28,064 nt of DNA from assembly GCA_023416135.1 (NCBI GenBank), contig JAEZIF010000027.1:1-28064 (forward strand), given 5' to 3'. The DNA is from Pseudomonadota bacterium. GTDB taxonomy: Bacteria > Pseudomonadota > Alphaproteobacteria > Reyranellales > Reyranellaceae. Within the stretch, counting starts at the first letter, position 1. Each line of letters begins with the position of its first letter. The translations under genes and the position numbers were made by a program. This document shows, in pieces, positions 1-7,521 of this stretch. Under the pieces are notes generated by a model. That model was given only the letters and a program-made list of their open reading frames with translations, made no database searches and was not told where the DNA came from.

Positions 1-2
1 CC

Positions 3-479
3 TACTCACTGTTGTTCAAAGTGACCCGACCGCTCGCGGTAGCGACGGTCGCGGGCACCGCCCTGTTCGCCATGCCGGTCATGGCGCAGACAAAGGAGCA
101 GGCCGCCAAGCCGCCGGCCGCCGAGGCCGCCACCTCCCAGAAGCCTGAGACCGTCGAGCAGCGCATCACCACGCTGAAGGCGGCGCTCAAGATCACGCCG
201 GAGCAGGAGAAGAAGTGGGACGGCGTGGCGCAGGCGATGCGCGACAACGCCAGCCGCATGGAGAAGCTGGTGGCGGAGAAGCGCAAGATCCCGCCCGAGA
301 AAACCACGGCAGTCGACGACCTGAAGACCTATCAGGAATTCACCGAGACCCGGCTCGACGGCCTGAAGCACCTGACCTCGGCCTTCAAGTCGCTCTACGA
401 TTCGATGACACCGGAGCAGAAGAAGAACGCCGACCAGGTGTTCGAGCGCTATACGCCGGCCCAGGGCAAACAGGGTTAA
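3..479 (+). CDS. LTXXQ-motif (Spy/CpxP-like) exported protein, 5' end at window edge
   Basis: The reading frame is open to the left edge, so the true start may lie outside the window. A TTG at position 12 is the first possible start inside it. From there a short basic N-terminus, a hydrophobic stretch and a VMA-Q cleavage site form a classic signal peptide of about 25 residues. The mature part is charged and helical. It carries two LTXXQ-like segments (LKITPEQEKKW and YDSMTPEQKK), the hallmark of the Spy/CpxP family of small periplasmic proteins linked to envelope stress and chaperoning. About 155 residues is normal for the family. The next gene starts 16 bases downstream behind a strong ribosome site, so the two probably share a transcript. 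Family membership is well supported; the client or stress signal is unknown. Confidence 0.8.
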   Translation, partial: YSLLFKVTRPLAVATVAGTALFAMPVMAQTKEQAAKPPAAEAATSQKPETVEQRITTLKAALKITPEQEKKWDGVAQAMRDNASRMEKLVAEKRKIPPEKTTAVDDLKTYQEFTETRLDGLKHLTSAFKSLYDSMTPEQKKNADQVFERYTPAQGKQG

Positions 480-495
480 TCCAAAGGAGGCAACC

Positions 496-762
496 ATGAC
501 GATCCGCAACGGTCTCGGCCTGGCCGTCGGCGCGGCGGTCGCCGCACTTGCCCTCGCCACCCCGGCCAGCGCCGCGTGGTGGGGCAACGGCAACTACTCC
601 TATGACAACCGCTGGCACAACTACAACGACCGCTACTACGGCTACTATTACCGAGCACCGCCGGTCGTGTACTCGACGCCGTACAACTACGGCTACTATC
701 CGCCGCCGGTCTATTACAGCCCGTCTCCGGCGCCGGGCTTCTCGATCACCATCCGGCCGTAA
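496..762 (+). CDS. small secreted Tyr/Gly/Asn-rich protein
   Basis: An 88-residue protein begins at an ATG preceded by a near-perfect Shine-Dalgarno AAAGGAGG at 482-489. Residues 1-26 form a signal peptide with an alanine-rich core ending in PASA-A. The mature part is low complexity and dominated by Tyr, Asn, Arg and Pro, with repeated YGYY/YYPPP-type stretches; I recognise no catalytic domain and no cysteines. Such short Tyr-rich exported proteins are common in alphaproteobacteria and are usually annotated as hypothetical. It lies just behind the LTXXQ gene and before a strong terminator, so an envelope or surface role is plausible. That role is inference from composition and location only. 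Confidence 0.75.
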   Translation: MTIRNGLGLAVGAAVAALALATPASAAWWGNGNYSYDNRWHNYNDRYYGYYYRAPPVVYSTPYNYGYYPPPVYYSPSPAPGFSITIRP

Positions 763-771
763 CAGCTTGGA

Positions 772-816
772 CGAAGAGCGGCGGGCAGCAATGCCCGTCG
801 TCCTTCGCCTTTTTTT
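772..816 (+). terminator. Rho-independent terminator after the LTXXQ/miniprotein pair
   Basis: A 9-bp stem (779-787 with 792-800, one G-U pair) closes a GCAA tetraloop. An outer arm (CGAAG at 772-776 with CTTCG at 803-807) extends it after a small internal mismatch, and a run of seven T follows at 810-816. It starts ten bases after the miniprotein stop. Its T-run abuts the stop codon of the convergent LysR gene, so it also insulates the two units. Confidence 0.85.
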
Positions 817-1697
817 CATGCCGCCAGCCGCAGCGCCGCGAGCGCCCGCTTGAGCACCGGCGAACGGTTATCGGGCTTCCACAAGGCGGAGACCTCGGCG
901 ACCGGCGCCTCGCCCTTGATGCGCATGAAGGTCACGCCGGGAAAGCCCGACGCGGCCAATGTGCTGGGGATCACCGAAACGCCCGCTCCGACCGACACCA
1001 GGCTCAGGATCGTGAGCAGGTTGCGCGGCTGGTGCGGCGGGATTGTGGGGCTGACGCCGGCGGCGCGGCAGGCCGCGATGATGCTGTCGTAGAAGATCGG
1101 CGACATGTGCCTGAGCGGCAGCACGAAGTCGTCCGATGCGAACTCCGAGAGCGCGGCGCGCTTGCGGCCCGCCAGCCGGTGGCCGTCGGGAACGGCCATG
1201 ACCATCGGATCGCGCACGATCACCCGCGCCGTTAGCCCGGGATGCTGGGCCGGCGTGTGCAGGAAGGCGATGTCGATCTTGTCCTCGTGCAGCGCCTCGA
1301 TCTGCTCGGACGAGTTCATCTCCTGCCACATCACGGTGACGCCCGGCACGCCGCGCGACATCGTGGCGTAGAGCTTGTGCGTATCGGTGAAGACCGACGA
1401 GGTGATGAAGCCGGCGCGCAGATAGCCGCTGCGCCCCTTGTCGGCGCGATGCACGACGTGCCGCAATCCGTCGGCCTGGCTGACCAGCCGCCGCGCCTCG
1501 TCGAGCAGGGCGCTGCCCGCATCGGTGATGCGCACCGAACGCTTGGTGCGATGGAACAGCGTCACGCTGAGTTCCGCCTCAAGCGCCTTGATGTGCTGGG
1601 TGAGCGGCGGCTGCGATAGGTTCAGCCGTTTGGCAGCGCGGCCGAAATGCAGTTCCTCGGCCACGGCGAGGAAGCAGCGCAGGGAGCGGAGGTTCAC
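816..1697 (-). CDS. LysR-family transcriptional regulator
   Basis: A 293-residue protein of standard LysR length. Residues 1-60 are the winged helix-turn-helix, with the family pattern FxxVAEELHFGRAAKRLNLS followed by QPPLTQHIKALE. The rest is the periplasmic-binding-like effector domain that senses a small ligand, usually an intermediate of the controlled pathway. I chose the GTG at 1697 because it gives the canonical MNLRSLRCF opening; no in-frame ATG lies upstream and the ribosome site (GGGA) is weak. The gene is divergent from the TctC/CoA-transferase/crotonase operon, with 95 bases between the two starts, the classic layout for a LysR protein controlling its neighbour and itself. The ligand is unknown; a carboxylate or its CoA ester is a reasonable guess. 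Confidence 0.93.
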   Translation of the reverse strand: MNLRSLRCFLAVAEELHFGRAAKRLNLSQPPLTQHIKALEAELSVTLFHRTKRSVRITDAGSALLDEARRLVSQADGLRHVVHRADKGRSGYLRAGFITSSVFTDTHKLYATMSRGVPGVTVMWQEMNSSEQIEALHEDKIDIAFLHTPAQHPGLTARVIVRDPMVMAVPDGHRLAGRKRAALSEFASDDFVLPLRHMSPIFYDSIIAACRAAGVSPTIPPHQPRNLLTILSLVSVGAGVSVIPSTLAASGFPGVTFMRIKGEAPVAEVSALWKPDNRSPVLKRALAALRLAA

Positions 1698-1722
1698 GTC
1701 TGATTTCCCAAGGCTATTAGTC

Positions 1723-1740
1723 TTATATAAAAAATATAAT
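1723..1740 (+). promoter_or_regulatory. probable LysR operator overlapping a -10 box
   Basis: In the divergent LysR/TctC gap, TTATAT (1723-1728) and ATATAA (1734-1739) form a perfect inverted repeat around a five-A spacer, compatible with a T-N11-A LysR box. A consensus -10 hexamer TATAAT (1735-1740) overlaps its right arm on the + strand, and no good -35 box sits at the expected distance. That pattern fits an activator-dependent promoter, or repression by occlusion. The AT-rich block stands out from its very GC-rich surroundings. Confidence 0.5.
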
Positions 1741-1792
1741 TCAAAAATGACAGCCTCCGACGAATCTTCCGTTCTGGAGGAACAACGACAGA

Positions 1793-2761
1793 ATGATCAC
1801 GAGACGGTTGGCGCTGGGCGCCGCCCTGGCCGCCCTGCCGATGGCACGGCTGGCCGCACAGGATTACCCGAACAAACCCATCAAGCTCGTCATCCCTTTC
1901 ACGCCGGGAGGAGTCACCGACAATATCGGTCGCGTCTTCACCGAGCGCATGGCGCGTGAACTGGGGCAGCAGTTCATCATCGACAACCGGGCCGGCGCCA
2001 ACGGCCGCATCGGCACGGACGCCGTCGCCAAGGCGACGCCTGACGGCTACACGCTGCTGCTGGGCGGCATCGGCGCGCTGACCATTCATCCCAACATGAT
2101 GAAGCTGCCGTACGATCCGGTCGCCGATTTCATCCCGATCAGCCTGATCGCCACCAACGACGTCGTCCTCGTCATCAATTCCAAGCTGCCGCCCAAGACG
2201 CCGGCCGAGATGTTCGCCTTCTGCAAGGCGAATTCCGGCAAGCTGCAATACGGCTCGTCCGGTATCGGCGCACCGACCCATCTGGCGGCCGAACTGTTCA
2301 AGAGCAGGGTCGGTTTCGACATGGTCCATGTGCCCTACAAGGGCGACAGCGCCGCCATCATGGACGTGGTGGCCGGTACGGTGGACATGAGCTTCTCCAC
2401 CGTTTCGGCCACGATCTCGCTGATCAACGGCGGCAAGCTGCGGCCGATCGCGACGACCGGCCTGGTACGCTCGCAGTCCCTGCGCGACGTTCCGACCCTC
2501 GACGAATCAGGGCTCAAGGGATTCAACGCCGAGAACTGGATCGGCCTGTTCGCGCCGGCGCGCACGCCAGATGCGGTCATCAAGCGGCTCTACGACGCCA
2601 CCAAGGTGACGCTGGCCGATCCCGACGTGCGGCAAAAGCTGATCGCCGGCGGCAACACCATCGTCGGCAACGACACCGAACAGTTCCGCGCCTTCCTCGC
2701 CACCGAGACGAAGAAGTGGGGCGACGTGATCCGCGCCGGCAACATCAAGCCGGACGAATGA
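1793..2761 (+). CDS. tripartite tricarboxylate transporter receptor (TctC/Bug) 1
   Basis: A 322-residue periplasmic solute receptor of the Bug/TctC family, which binds carboxylates or related small acids. Residues 1-22 are a signal peptide cut near LAAQ. The mature N-terminus YPNKPIKLVIPFTPGG and the later DNRAGANGRIG and KATPDGYTLLLG motifs are diagnostic. GGAGG at 1776-1780 lies 12 bases before the ATG, slightly far but usable. It is the first gene of the operon behind the LysR-type operator, and its stop overlaps the start of the CoA-transferase gene. No TctA or TctB membrane subunits are encoded in the window, so it must borrow a permease from elsewhere or act as a sensor receptor. The ligand cannot be read from sequence. 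Confidence 0.93.
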   Translation: MITRRLALGAALAALPMARLAAQDYPNKPIKLVIPFTPGGVTDNIGRVFTERMARELGQQFIIDNRAGANGRIGTDAVAKATPDGYTLLLGGIGALTIHPNMMKLPYDPVADFIPISLIATNDVVLVINSKLPPKTPAEMFAFCKANSGKLQYGSSGIGAPTHLAAELFKSRVGFDMVHVPYKGDSAAIMDVVAGTVDMSFSTVSATISLINGGKLRPIATTGLVRSQSLRDVPTLDESGLKGFNAENWIGLFAPARTPDAVIKRLYDATKVTLADPDVRQKLIAGGNTIVGNDTEQFRAFLATETKKWGDVIRAGNIKPDE

Positions 2762-3990
2762 CCGCCGGTGCGACGCGGCCGCTGGAGGGCGTGCGCGTTC
2801 TCGATCTGAGCCGCGTGCTGGCCGGTCCGACGGCCGCCCAGACCCTGGCCGATCTCGGCGCCGAGGTCATCAAGATCGAGCGCCTCGCGATCGGCGACGA
2901 CACGCGCCTGATGGGTCCGCACTTCCAGGGCGATGCCGACCTGGTCGAGCGCTCGGCCTACTTCTGGGCCGTCAATCGCGGCAAGGACTCGGTGGCCATC
3001 GACCTCGCCACCGCCGAGGGGGCCGATCTCGTGCGCGGCCTCGCGGCGCGCGCCGACGTCCTGATCGAGAACTTCAAGGTCGGCGCGCTCGACCGTTACC
3101 GCCTGGGCGTCGCCGATCTGGCAGCGATCAACCCGCGGCTGGTCTATTGCTCGATCACCGGCTTCGGCCAGACCGGTCCCTATCGCCATCGCGCCGGATA
3201 CGATTCGATCATCCAGGCGATGGGCGGCCTGATGAGCATAACCGGTGAGCCCGACGGCAGCCCCGGCGGCGGCCCGCAGCGCGCCGGCGTGCCGATGATC
3301 GACATCATGACCGGCCTCTACGCCTCGACTGCGATCCTCGCGGCGCTGCGCCATCGCGACCGTACCGGCCAGGGCCAGCACATCGACCTCGCCCTGCTCG
3401 ACGTCATGGTTTCGTCGCTGTCCTATTTCGGCGTCAGCCATCTCGCTTCGGGGCGAGTGCCGGAGCGCACCGGCACGCGCAATCCGGTGACCCATCCCAG
3501 CGGCATCTATGGCTGCAGCGACGGCCAGATCATGATCATTGCCGGCAACGACGAGCAGTTCCGCCGCCTCTGCGGAGCGCTCGGCCTGCCGGCGCTGGCC
3601 AAAGACCCGCGCTTCGCGACGTCACCCGATCGTGTCGCCAACGCCCGTGCACTCGACGAAATCGTCGGCCCGATCCTGGCGACACGCACCGTACAGGAGT
3701 GCCTGGTCAGCCTCGAGAAGGCCGGCCTGCCTGCCGGACCGATCAACGATCTCGGGCGCGTCTTTGCCGATTCCCAGGTCCGCGAGCGCGGCGCCGTGGT
3801 CTCGTTCGATCATCCTGCGATCGGCGCCGTCGGCTGCCTGGCTTCGCCCATGCGCCTGTCGGCGACACCGGTGCGCTACGACCAGCGGCCGGCGATGCTG
3901 GGCGAGCACACACGCCAGACGCTCGGCACGCTGCTCGGCCTTTCCGACCGCGAGCTCGACGAACTTCAGGCAAAGGGAGCAATTGGATGA
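2758..3990 (+). CDS. class III CoA-transferase (CaiB/BaiF family) 1
   Basis: A 410-residue family III CoA-transferase, which moves CoA from an acyl-CoA donor to a free carboxylic acid. The N-terminal LEGVRVLDLSRVLAGP, DLGAEVIKIE, NRGKDSVAIDL and GFGQTGPY motifs are all present. Asp182 in PMIDIMTG is the expected catalytic aspartate that forms the covalent CoA adduct. The ATG at 2758 overlaps the upstream stop (ATGA). The same frame stays open further upstream, but that part lies inside the TctC gene and has no family similarity. The 3' end again overlaps the next start. Context suggests it activates the acid captured by the TctC receptors. CoA donor and acceptor are unknown. Confidence 0.93.
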   Translation: MTAGATRPLEGVRVLDLSRVLAGPTAAQTLADLGAEVIKIERLAIGDDTRLMGPHFQGDADLVERSAYFWAVNRGKDSVAIDLATAEGADLVRGLAARADVLIENFKVGALDRYRLGVADLAAINPRLVYCSITGFGQTGPYRHRAGYDSIIQAMGGLMSITGEPDGSPGGGPQRAGVPMIDIMTGLYASTAILAALRHRDRTGQGQHIDLALLDVMVSSLSYFGVSHLASGRVPERTGTRNPVTHPSGIYGCSDGQIMIIAGNDEQFRRLCGALGLPALAKDPRFATSPDRVANARALDEIVGPILATRTVQECLVSLEKAGLPAGPINDLGRVFADSQVRERGAVVSFDHPAIGAVGCLASPMRLSATPVRYDQRPAMLGEHTRQTLGTLLGLSDRELDELQAKGAIG

Positions 3991-4739
3991 CCGATACCGT
4001 TCTCTACGAGATGCGGGGACCGATCGCAGTCATCACGCTCAACCGGCCGGAGAAGCGTAACGTCGTCAATACGGCGATGCGCGACGGCGTGCTGGCAGCC
4101 TGGCAGCGCTTCGAAGCCGACCCGGCAGCGCGGGTGGCGATCCTCACGGCGGCAGGCGACAAGGCGTTCTGCGCGGGCCGCGACCTCTCCGAGGCGGCGA
4201 GCGGACATGGCCACGGCTTCATTCCCATCCTGCGCGACGAGATTTCGGTCTCCAAGCCGGTGATCGCCGCGGTCAACGGCGCGGCACTGGGCGGCGGCTG
4301 CTTCCTCGCGATCTCCTGCGACCTCTGCGTGGCGGCCGAGCATGCGAGCTTCGCGCTGACGGAGGCGCGGGTCGGGCGCGCGCCGATCTATGCTTTCTGG
4401 CTGAACGACATCATGCCGCAGAAGGCGGCGCTCGAGATGTCGATGACCGGTAATCCGATCGGTGCGCGACGCGCCTACGAGCTCGGCCTCGTCAACCACG
4501 TCGTGCCGGCTGCCAAGCTGATGGACAAGGCGATGGCGCTGGCAGCCGACCTCTGCGCTGCCGCCCCGCTCAGCGTCGCGGCGACCAAAGCCATGCTCTA
4601 CGAGACGGCGGGTCTGGACACGGTTTCCGCCCTGGAGCTGGCGCTCGCCCGCTTCAAGCCGGTATTCGAGAGCGAAGATGCGATGGAAGGCATGCGGGCC
4701 TTCCGGGAGAAGCGCCCTCCCCAATGGAAGGGCCGATAG
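3987..4739 (+). CDS. crotonase-family (enoyl-CoA hydratase/isomerase) protein 1
   Basis: A 250-residue crotonase-fold enzyme. The oxyanion-hole motifs are clear: AFCAGRDLSEA for the first and AALGGGCFLAISCD for the second. At the two general acid/base positions of true enoyl-CoA hydratase it has Phe106 (normally Glu, after GGGC) and Glu126 (in LTEARVG). It keeps the second glutamate but lacks the first, a pattern more typical of isomerase-like or other crotonases than of hydratases. Its ATG overlaps the stop of the CoA-transferase gene (ATGA), implying translational coupling. The likely substrate is the CoA thioester made by that enzyme. The exact reaction is unassigned, so naming it simply an enoyl-CoA hydratase would overstate the evidence. 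Confidence 0.92.
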   Translation: MTDTVLYEMRGPIAVITLNRPEKRNVVNTAMRDGVLAAWQRFEADPAARVAILTAAGDKAFCAGRDLSEAASGHGHGFIPILRDEISVSKPVIAAVNGAALGGGCFLAISCDLCVAAEHASFALTEARVGRAPIYAFWLNDIMPQKAALEMSMTGNPIGARRAYELGLVNHVVPAAKLMDKAMALAADLCAAAPLSVAATKAMLYETAGLDTVSALELALARFKPVFESEDAMEGMRAFREKRPPQWKGR

Positions 4740-4749
4740 GAGGAAGACC

Positions 4750-5538
4750 ATGCCTTTGCTGAGCGAGATCCGTGGCCACGTTGCCATCCTGACCTTGAGC
4801 CGTCCCGAGGCGCGCAATGCCTGGGACGAAGATTTCAACGAAGGCCTGGAATCCAAGCTTGCCGAGTTGGAGAAGAACCACGAGGTGCGCTGCGTCATCC
4901 TGACGGGTGACGAGAAGGGCCGCGCCTTTTCGGCCGGCGCCAACCTGGCCGATACCGAGACCCACACCGTGGCATCTCCCGCCGCCTTCATCACCGGCAT
5001 CCCGCATTGGCGCAAGTTCGTCGCCAACCTGCTGACCGACTTCCCCAAGCCGGTGATCGCCGCCGTCAACGGCTACGCCATCGGCATCGGCTGCATCGCG
5101 ACCTATTGCTGCGACCTGATCGTGGCTTCCGAGCGTGCCGAATGGCGCCTGCCGCAGGTGCGCCTGGGAATCATGCCGGCCTACGGCGGCGCCGTGCGCC
5201 TGTCACGCTGGGTCGGCAAGGGCAACGCCATGCGCGCCGCCCTCGGCTACCCGATCGACGCCGCCGAGGCCTATCGCACCGGCCTCGCCCAATGGCTGGT
5301 GCCGCACGCCGAGCTGATGGAGCGCGCACTCGGGATTGCAGACGACATCGCGGCCCTGCCCCCGCTCGCGGCGCGCCTTGCCAAGGAGTCGCTGACCAAG
5401 GGCCTCGACATCCCGAATATCCAGGATGCGTCCGAGGTCGACGTCTACCGCTTCATGGCGCTGAGCCAGACCGAGGACTCCAAGGAAGCACACAACGCCT
5501 GGCGGCAGAAGCGCACCGCCACGGTGCGCGGCACCTGA
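4750..5538 (+). CDS. crotonase-family protein 2, lacking both catalytic glutamates
   Basis: A 262-residue crotonase-fold protein. An AGGAGG ribosome site at 4738-4743, overlapping the previous stop codon, decides the ATG at 4750. The CoA-binding and oxyanion elements (AFSAGANLAD and GYAIGIGCIATYCCD) are intact, so it should still bind an acyl-CoA. Both hydratase glutamates are replaced: Ile116 at the first position and Gln136 (LPQVRLG) at the second. Hydration by the usual mechanism is therefore unlikely. The superfamily also contains decarboxylases, hydrolases, dehalogenases and ring-cleaving members that use other residues, and one of these or a non-catalytic partner role is possible. It sits in the middle of the operon, with the next start one base after its stop. 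Confidence 0.9.
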   Translation: MPLLSEIRGHVAILTLSRPEARNAWDEDFNEGLESKLAELEKNHEVRCVILTGDEKGRAFSAGANLADTETHTVASPAAFITGIPHWRKFVANLLTDFPKPVIAAVNGYAIGIGCIATYCCDLIVASERAEWRLPQVRLGIMPAYGGAVRLSRWVGKGNAMRAALGYPIDAAEAYRTGLAQWLVPHAELMERALGIADDIAALPPLAARLAKESLTKGLDIPNIQDASEVDVYRFMALSQTEDSKEAHNAWRQKRTATVRGT

Positions 5539-5539
5539 C

Positions 5540-6724
5540 ATGAGCGCCTTCTCGGGCATCCGCGTCCTCGATCTCAGCCGTGTGCTGGCCGGGCCCTCGT
5601 GCGGCCAGCTCCTGGCCGACTTCGGCGCCGACGTCATCAAGGTCGAGGATGTCGGCGGCGACGAGAACCGCAAATGGGCGCCCGTCGTCGACGGCGAGAG
5701 CGCCAACTATCTCAGCGTCAACCGCGGCAAGCGCGGCATGACGCTCAATCTCAAGAGCGCCTCCGGCCAGCGGATCCTGGCCGGCCTGGTGCGCAAGAGC
5801 GACGTGGTGATCGACAGCTTCCTGCCGGCCGTCGCCCAACGGCTGGGCGTCGACGACCTGAAGCTGCGTGCGCTCAATCCCGGCCTGATTCACGTGACGA
5901 TCAGCGGCTATGGCCATGACGGCCCATTGGCCGCCAAGCCGGGCTATGACCTGATGCTGCAGGCATTCAGCGGAATGATGGCGATGACGGGCGAGCGCGA
6001 TGGCGGGCCGATCCGCGCCGGCGCCTCCTTCATCGACATGGCGACAGGCATGCTCGCCTTCTCGGGTGTCGCGGCAGCCCTCTATGTGCGGCTCGCCGGC
6101 ATGGCCACGGGCCAGCACATCCGCGTGTCGCTGCTGGAAACCGCAGTCGCCCTGCTGGGATATCATGTTCCCGCCTACACGCTCGCCGGCAAGCTGCCGC
6201 CGCGCGACGGATCGGGCGTGTGGCATATCGTGCCCTATCAGGCATTCCGCACGCGCGATGGCTACATCCTGGCGGGCGCCACCAACGATGCCGCCTGGCA
6301 GCGCCTCTGCACCGCCATCGGCGCCACCGAGCTCGGCAGCAATCCGGCCTACGCCACCTCGGCCTTGCGCATCGATAACCGCGAGCCGGTGATTGCCGGC
6401 CTGTCGAAGATCTTTGCGACACGCGATACGGAAGCATGGGTTCGCCTACTCGATGCCGCAAATGTGCCGTGTTCCCCCGTGAATGACATTGCCCAGACGC
6501 TGGCCCATCCGCAGGTGGCGGCGATGCAGATGGTGCTGGATGTGGAGCGCAGGACGGGCGGGACGTTGAGACTCGCAGGGGTGCCGCTGAATCTTTCGGC
6601 CACGCCGGCCGAGCCGGGCGGCGCGCCGCCGGGGCTGGGCGAGCACACCGACGAGATCCTGAAGGAAGAGCTGGGCCTCGACGACGCGCGGATCGCGGCC
6701 CTGCGCAAGGAAGGAGCGATATGA
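5540..6724 (+). CDS. class III CoA-transferase (CaiB/BaiF family) 2
   Basis: A 394-residue CoA-transferase of the same family as the gene at 2758 but clearly divergent. It has FSGIRVLDLSRVLAGPSCGQ, DFGADVIKVED, NRGKRGMTLNL and GYGHDGP motifs. Asp166 in FIDMATGML is the predicted catalytic aspartate. The ATG begins one base after the preceding stop, and the 3' end overlaps the next start as ATGA. Two non-identical CoA-transferases in one operon could handle substrate and product of the same route (activation, then CoA recycling) or two related acids. I cannot tell these apart from sequence. Confidence 0.93.
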   Translation: MSAFSGIRVLDLSRVLAGPSCGQLLADFGADVIKVEDVGGDENRKWAPVVDGESANYLSVNRGKRGMTLNLKSASGQRILAGLVRKSDVVIDSFLPAVAQRLGVDDLKLRALNPGLIHVTISGYGHDGPLAAKPGYDLMLQAFSGMMAMTGERDGGPIRAGASFIDMATGMLAFSGVAAALYVRLAGMATGQHIRVSLLETAVALLGYHVPAYTLAGKLPPRDGSGVWHIVPYQAFRTRDGYILAGATNDAAWQRLCTAIGATELGSNPAYATSALRIDNREPVIAGLSKIFATRDTEAWVRLLDAANVPCSPVNDIAQTLAHPQVAAMQMVLDVERRTGGTLRLAGVPLNLSATPAEPGGAPPGLGEHTDEILKEELGLDDARIAALRKEGAI

Positions 6725-7521
6725 GCGGCAAGATCGATCTCGAGCGGCAGGACAACGGCGTCGCCACGCTGTGGATCGACAATCCGGCGCACCGAAATGC
6801 CCTGAACAACAGCCTGATCGAGGCCCTCACCGGCCACTACAGAGTTCTCGCTTCGGATCCGGCCTGCCGCGTCATCGTCGTGCGCGGCCGCGACGGCATC
6901 TTCTGCGCCGGCCGCGAGCTGCGCGACCTGCGCGCCCTGCAGGACGCCGACAACGCCACCATCGTCGCGACCTATGAGAAGCTCAAGGCTCTGAACGAGG
7001 CGGTGTGGTTCTGCCCGCGCCCGACCGTGGCGGTGATCGAGAAGTACGCCTTCGGCGCCGGCGCCACGCTGTCGAGTTGGTGCGACATCGCCGTCGCCGA
7101 GGAGACGGCGCTGTTTGCCTATCCCGAAGTGCATCACGGCTTTCCGCCCTCGCCGGCACTGATGGCGCTCTTTCTCGCCGTCGGCCGCAAGAAGGCGATG
7201 GAGCTGGTCCTGACCGGCCGACGCATCGATGCCGTCGAAGCCGACCGCATCGGCCTGATCACGCGGGCCGTGGCCCAGGCCGCGCTCGACGAGGATCTGG
7301 CAAAGCTGACTGCCGGGCTGCTCCGCGGCGGTCCCGACGCCGTCAAGCGCACCAAGGAGTTCGTCTGGCACAGCGACGAGGCGGGACACCGCGCCGCCAT
7401 GGCCAGCGCCGTCGACAGCATCAGCCTGGGGCTCGCCAGCCCGCAGGCACGCGAAGGCATCGCCGCCTTCTTCGACAAGAGACAACCGGGCTGGGCGAGC
7501 CCCTCGAAGAGGAAATCATGA
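6721..7521 (+). CDS. crotonase-family (enoyl-CoA hydratase/isomerase) protein 3
   Basis: A 266-residue crotonase-fold enzyme. The first oxyanion motif is FCAGRELRDL; the second region is KYAFGAGATLSSWCD. Thr116 replaces the first hydratase glutamate, while Glu136 (AYPEVHHG) keeps the second. This single-glutamate pattern is seen in isomerase-type crotonases. It overlaps the second CoA-transferase by ATGA and the following receptor gene by ATGA, so translation of the three is probably linked. It appears to be the partner of CoA-transferase 2, as crotonase 1 is of CoA-transferase 1. Substrate unknown. Confidence 0.92.
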   Translation: MSGKIDLERQDNGVATLWIDNPAHRNALNNSLIEALTGHYRVLASDPACRVIVVRGRDGIFCAGRELRDLRALQDADNATIVATYEKLKALNEAVWFCPRPTVAVIEKYAFGAGATLSSWCDIAVAEETALFAYPEVHHGFPPSPALMALFLAVGRKKAMELVLTGRRIDAVEADRIGLITRAVAQAALDEDLAKLTAGLLRGGPDAVKRTKEFVWHSDEAGHRAAMASAVDSISLGLASPQAREGIAAFFDKRQPGWASPSKRKS

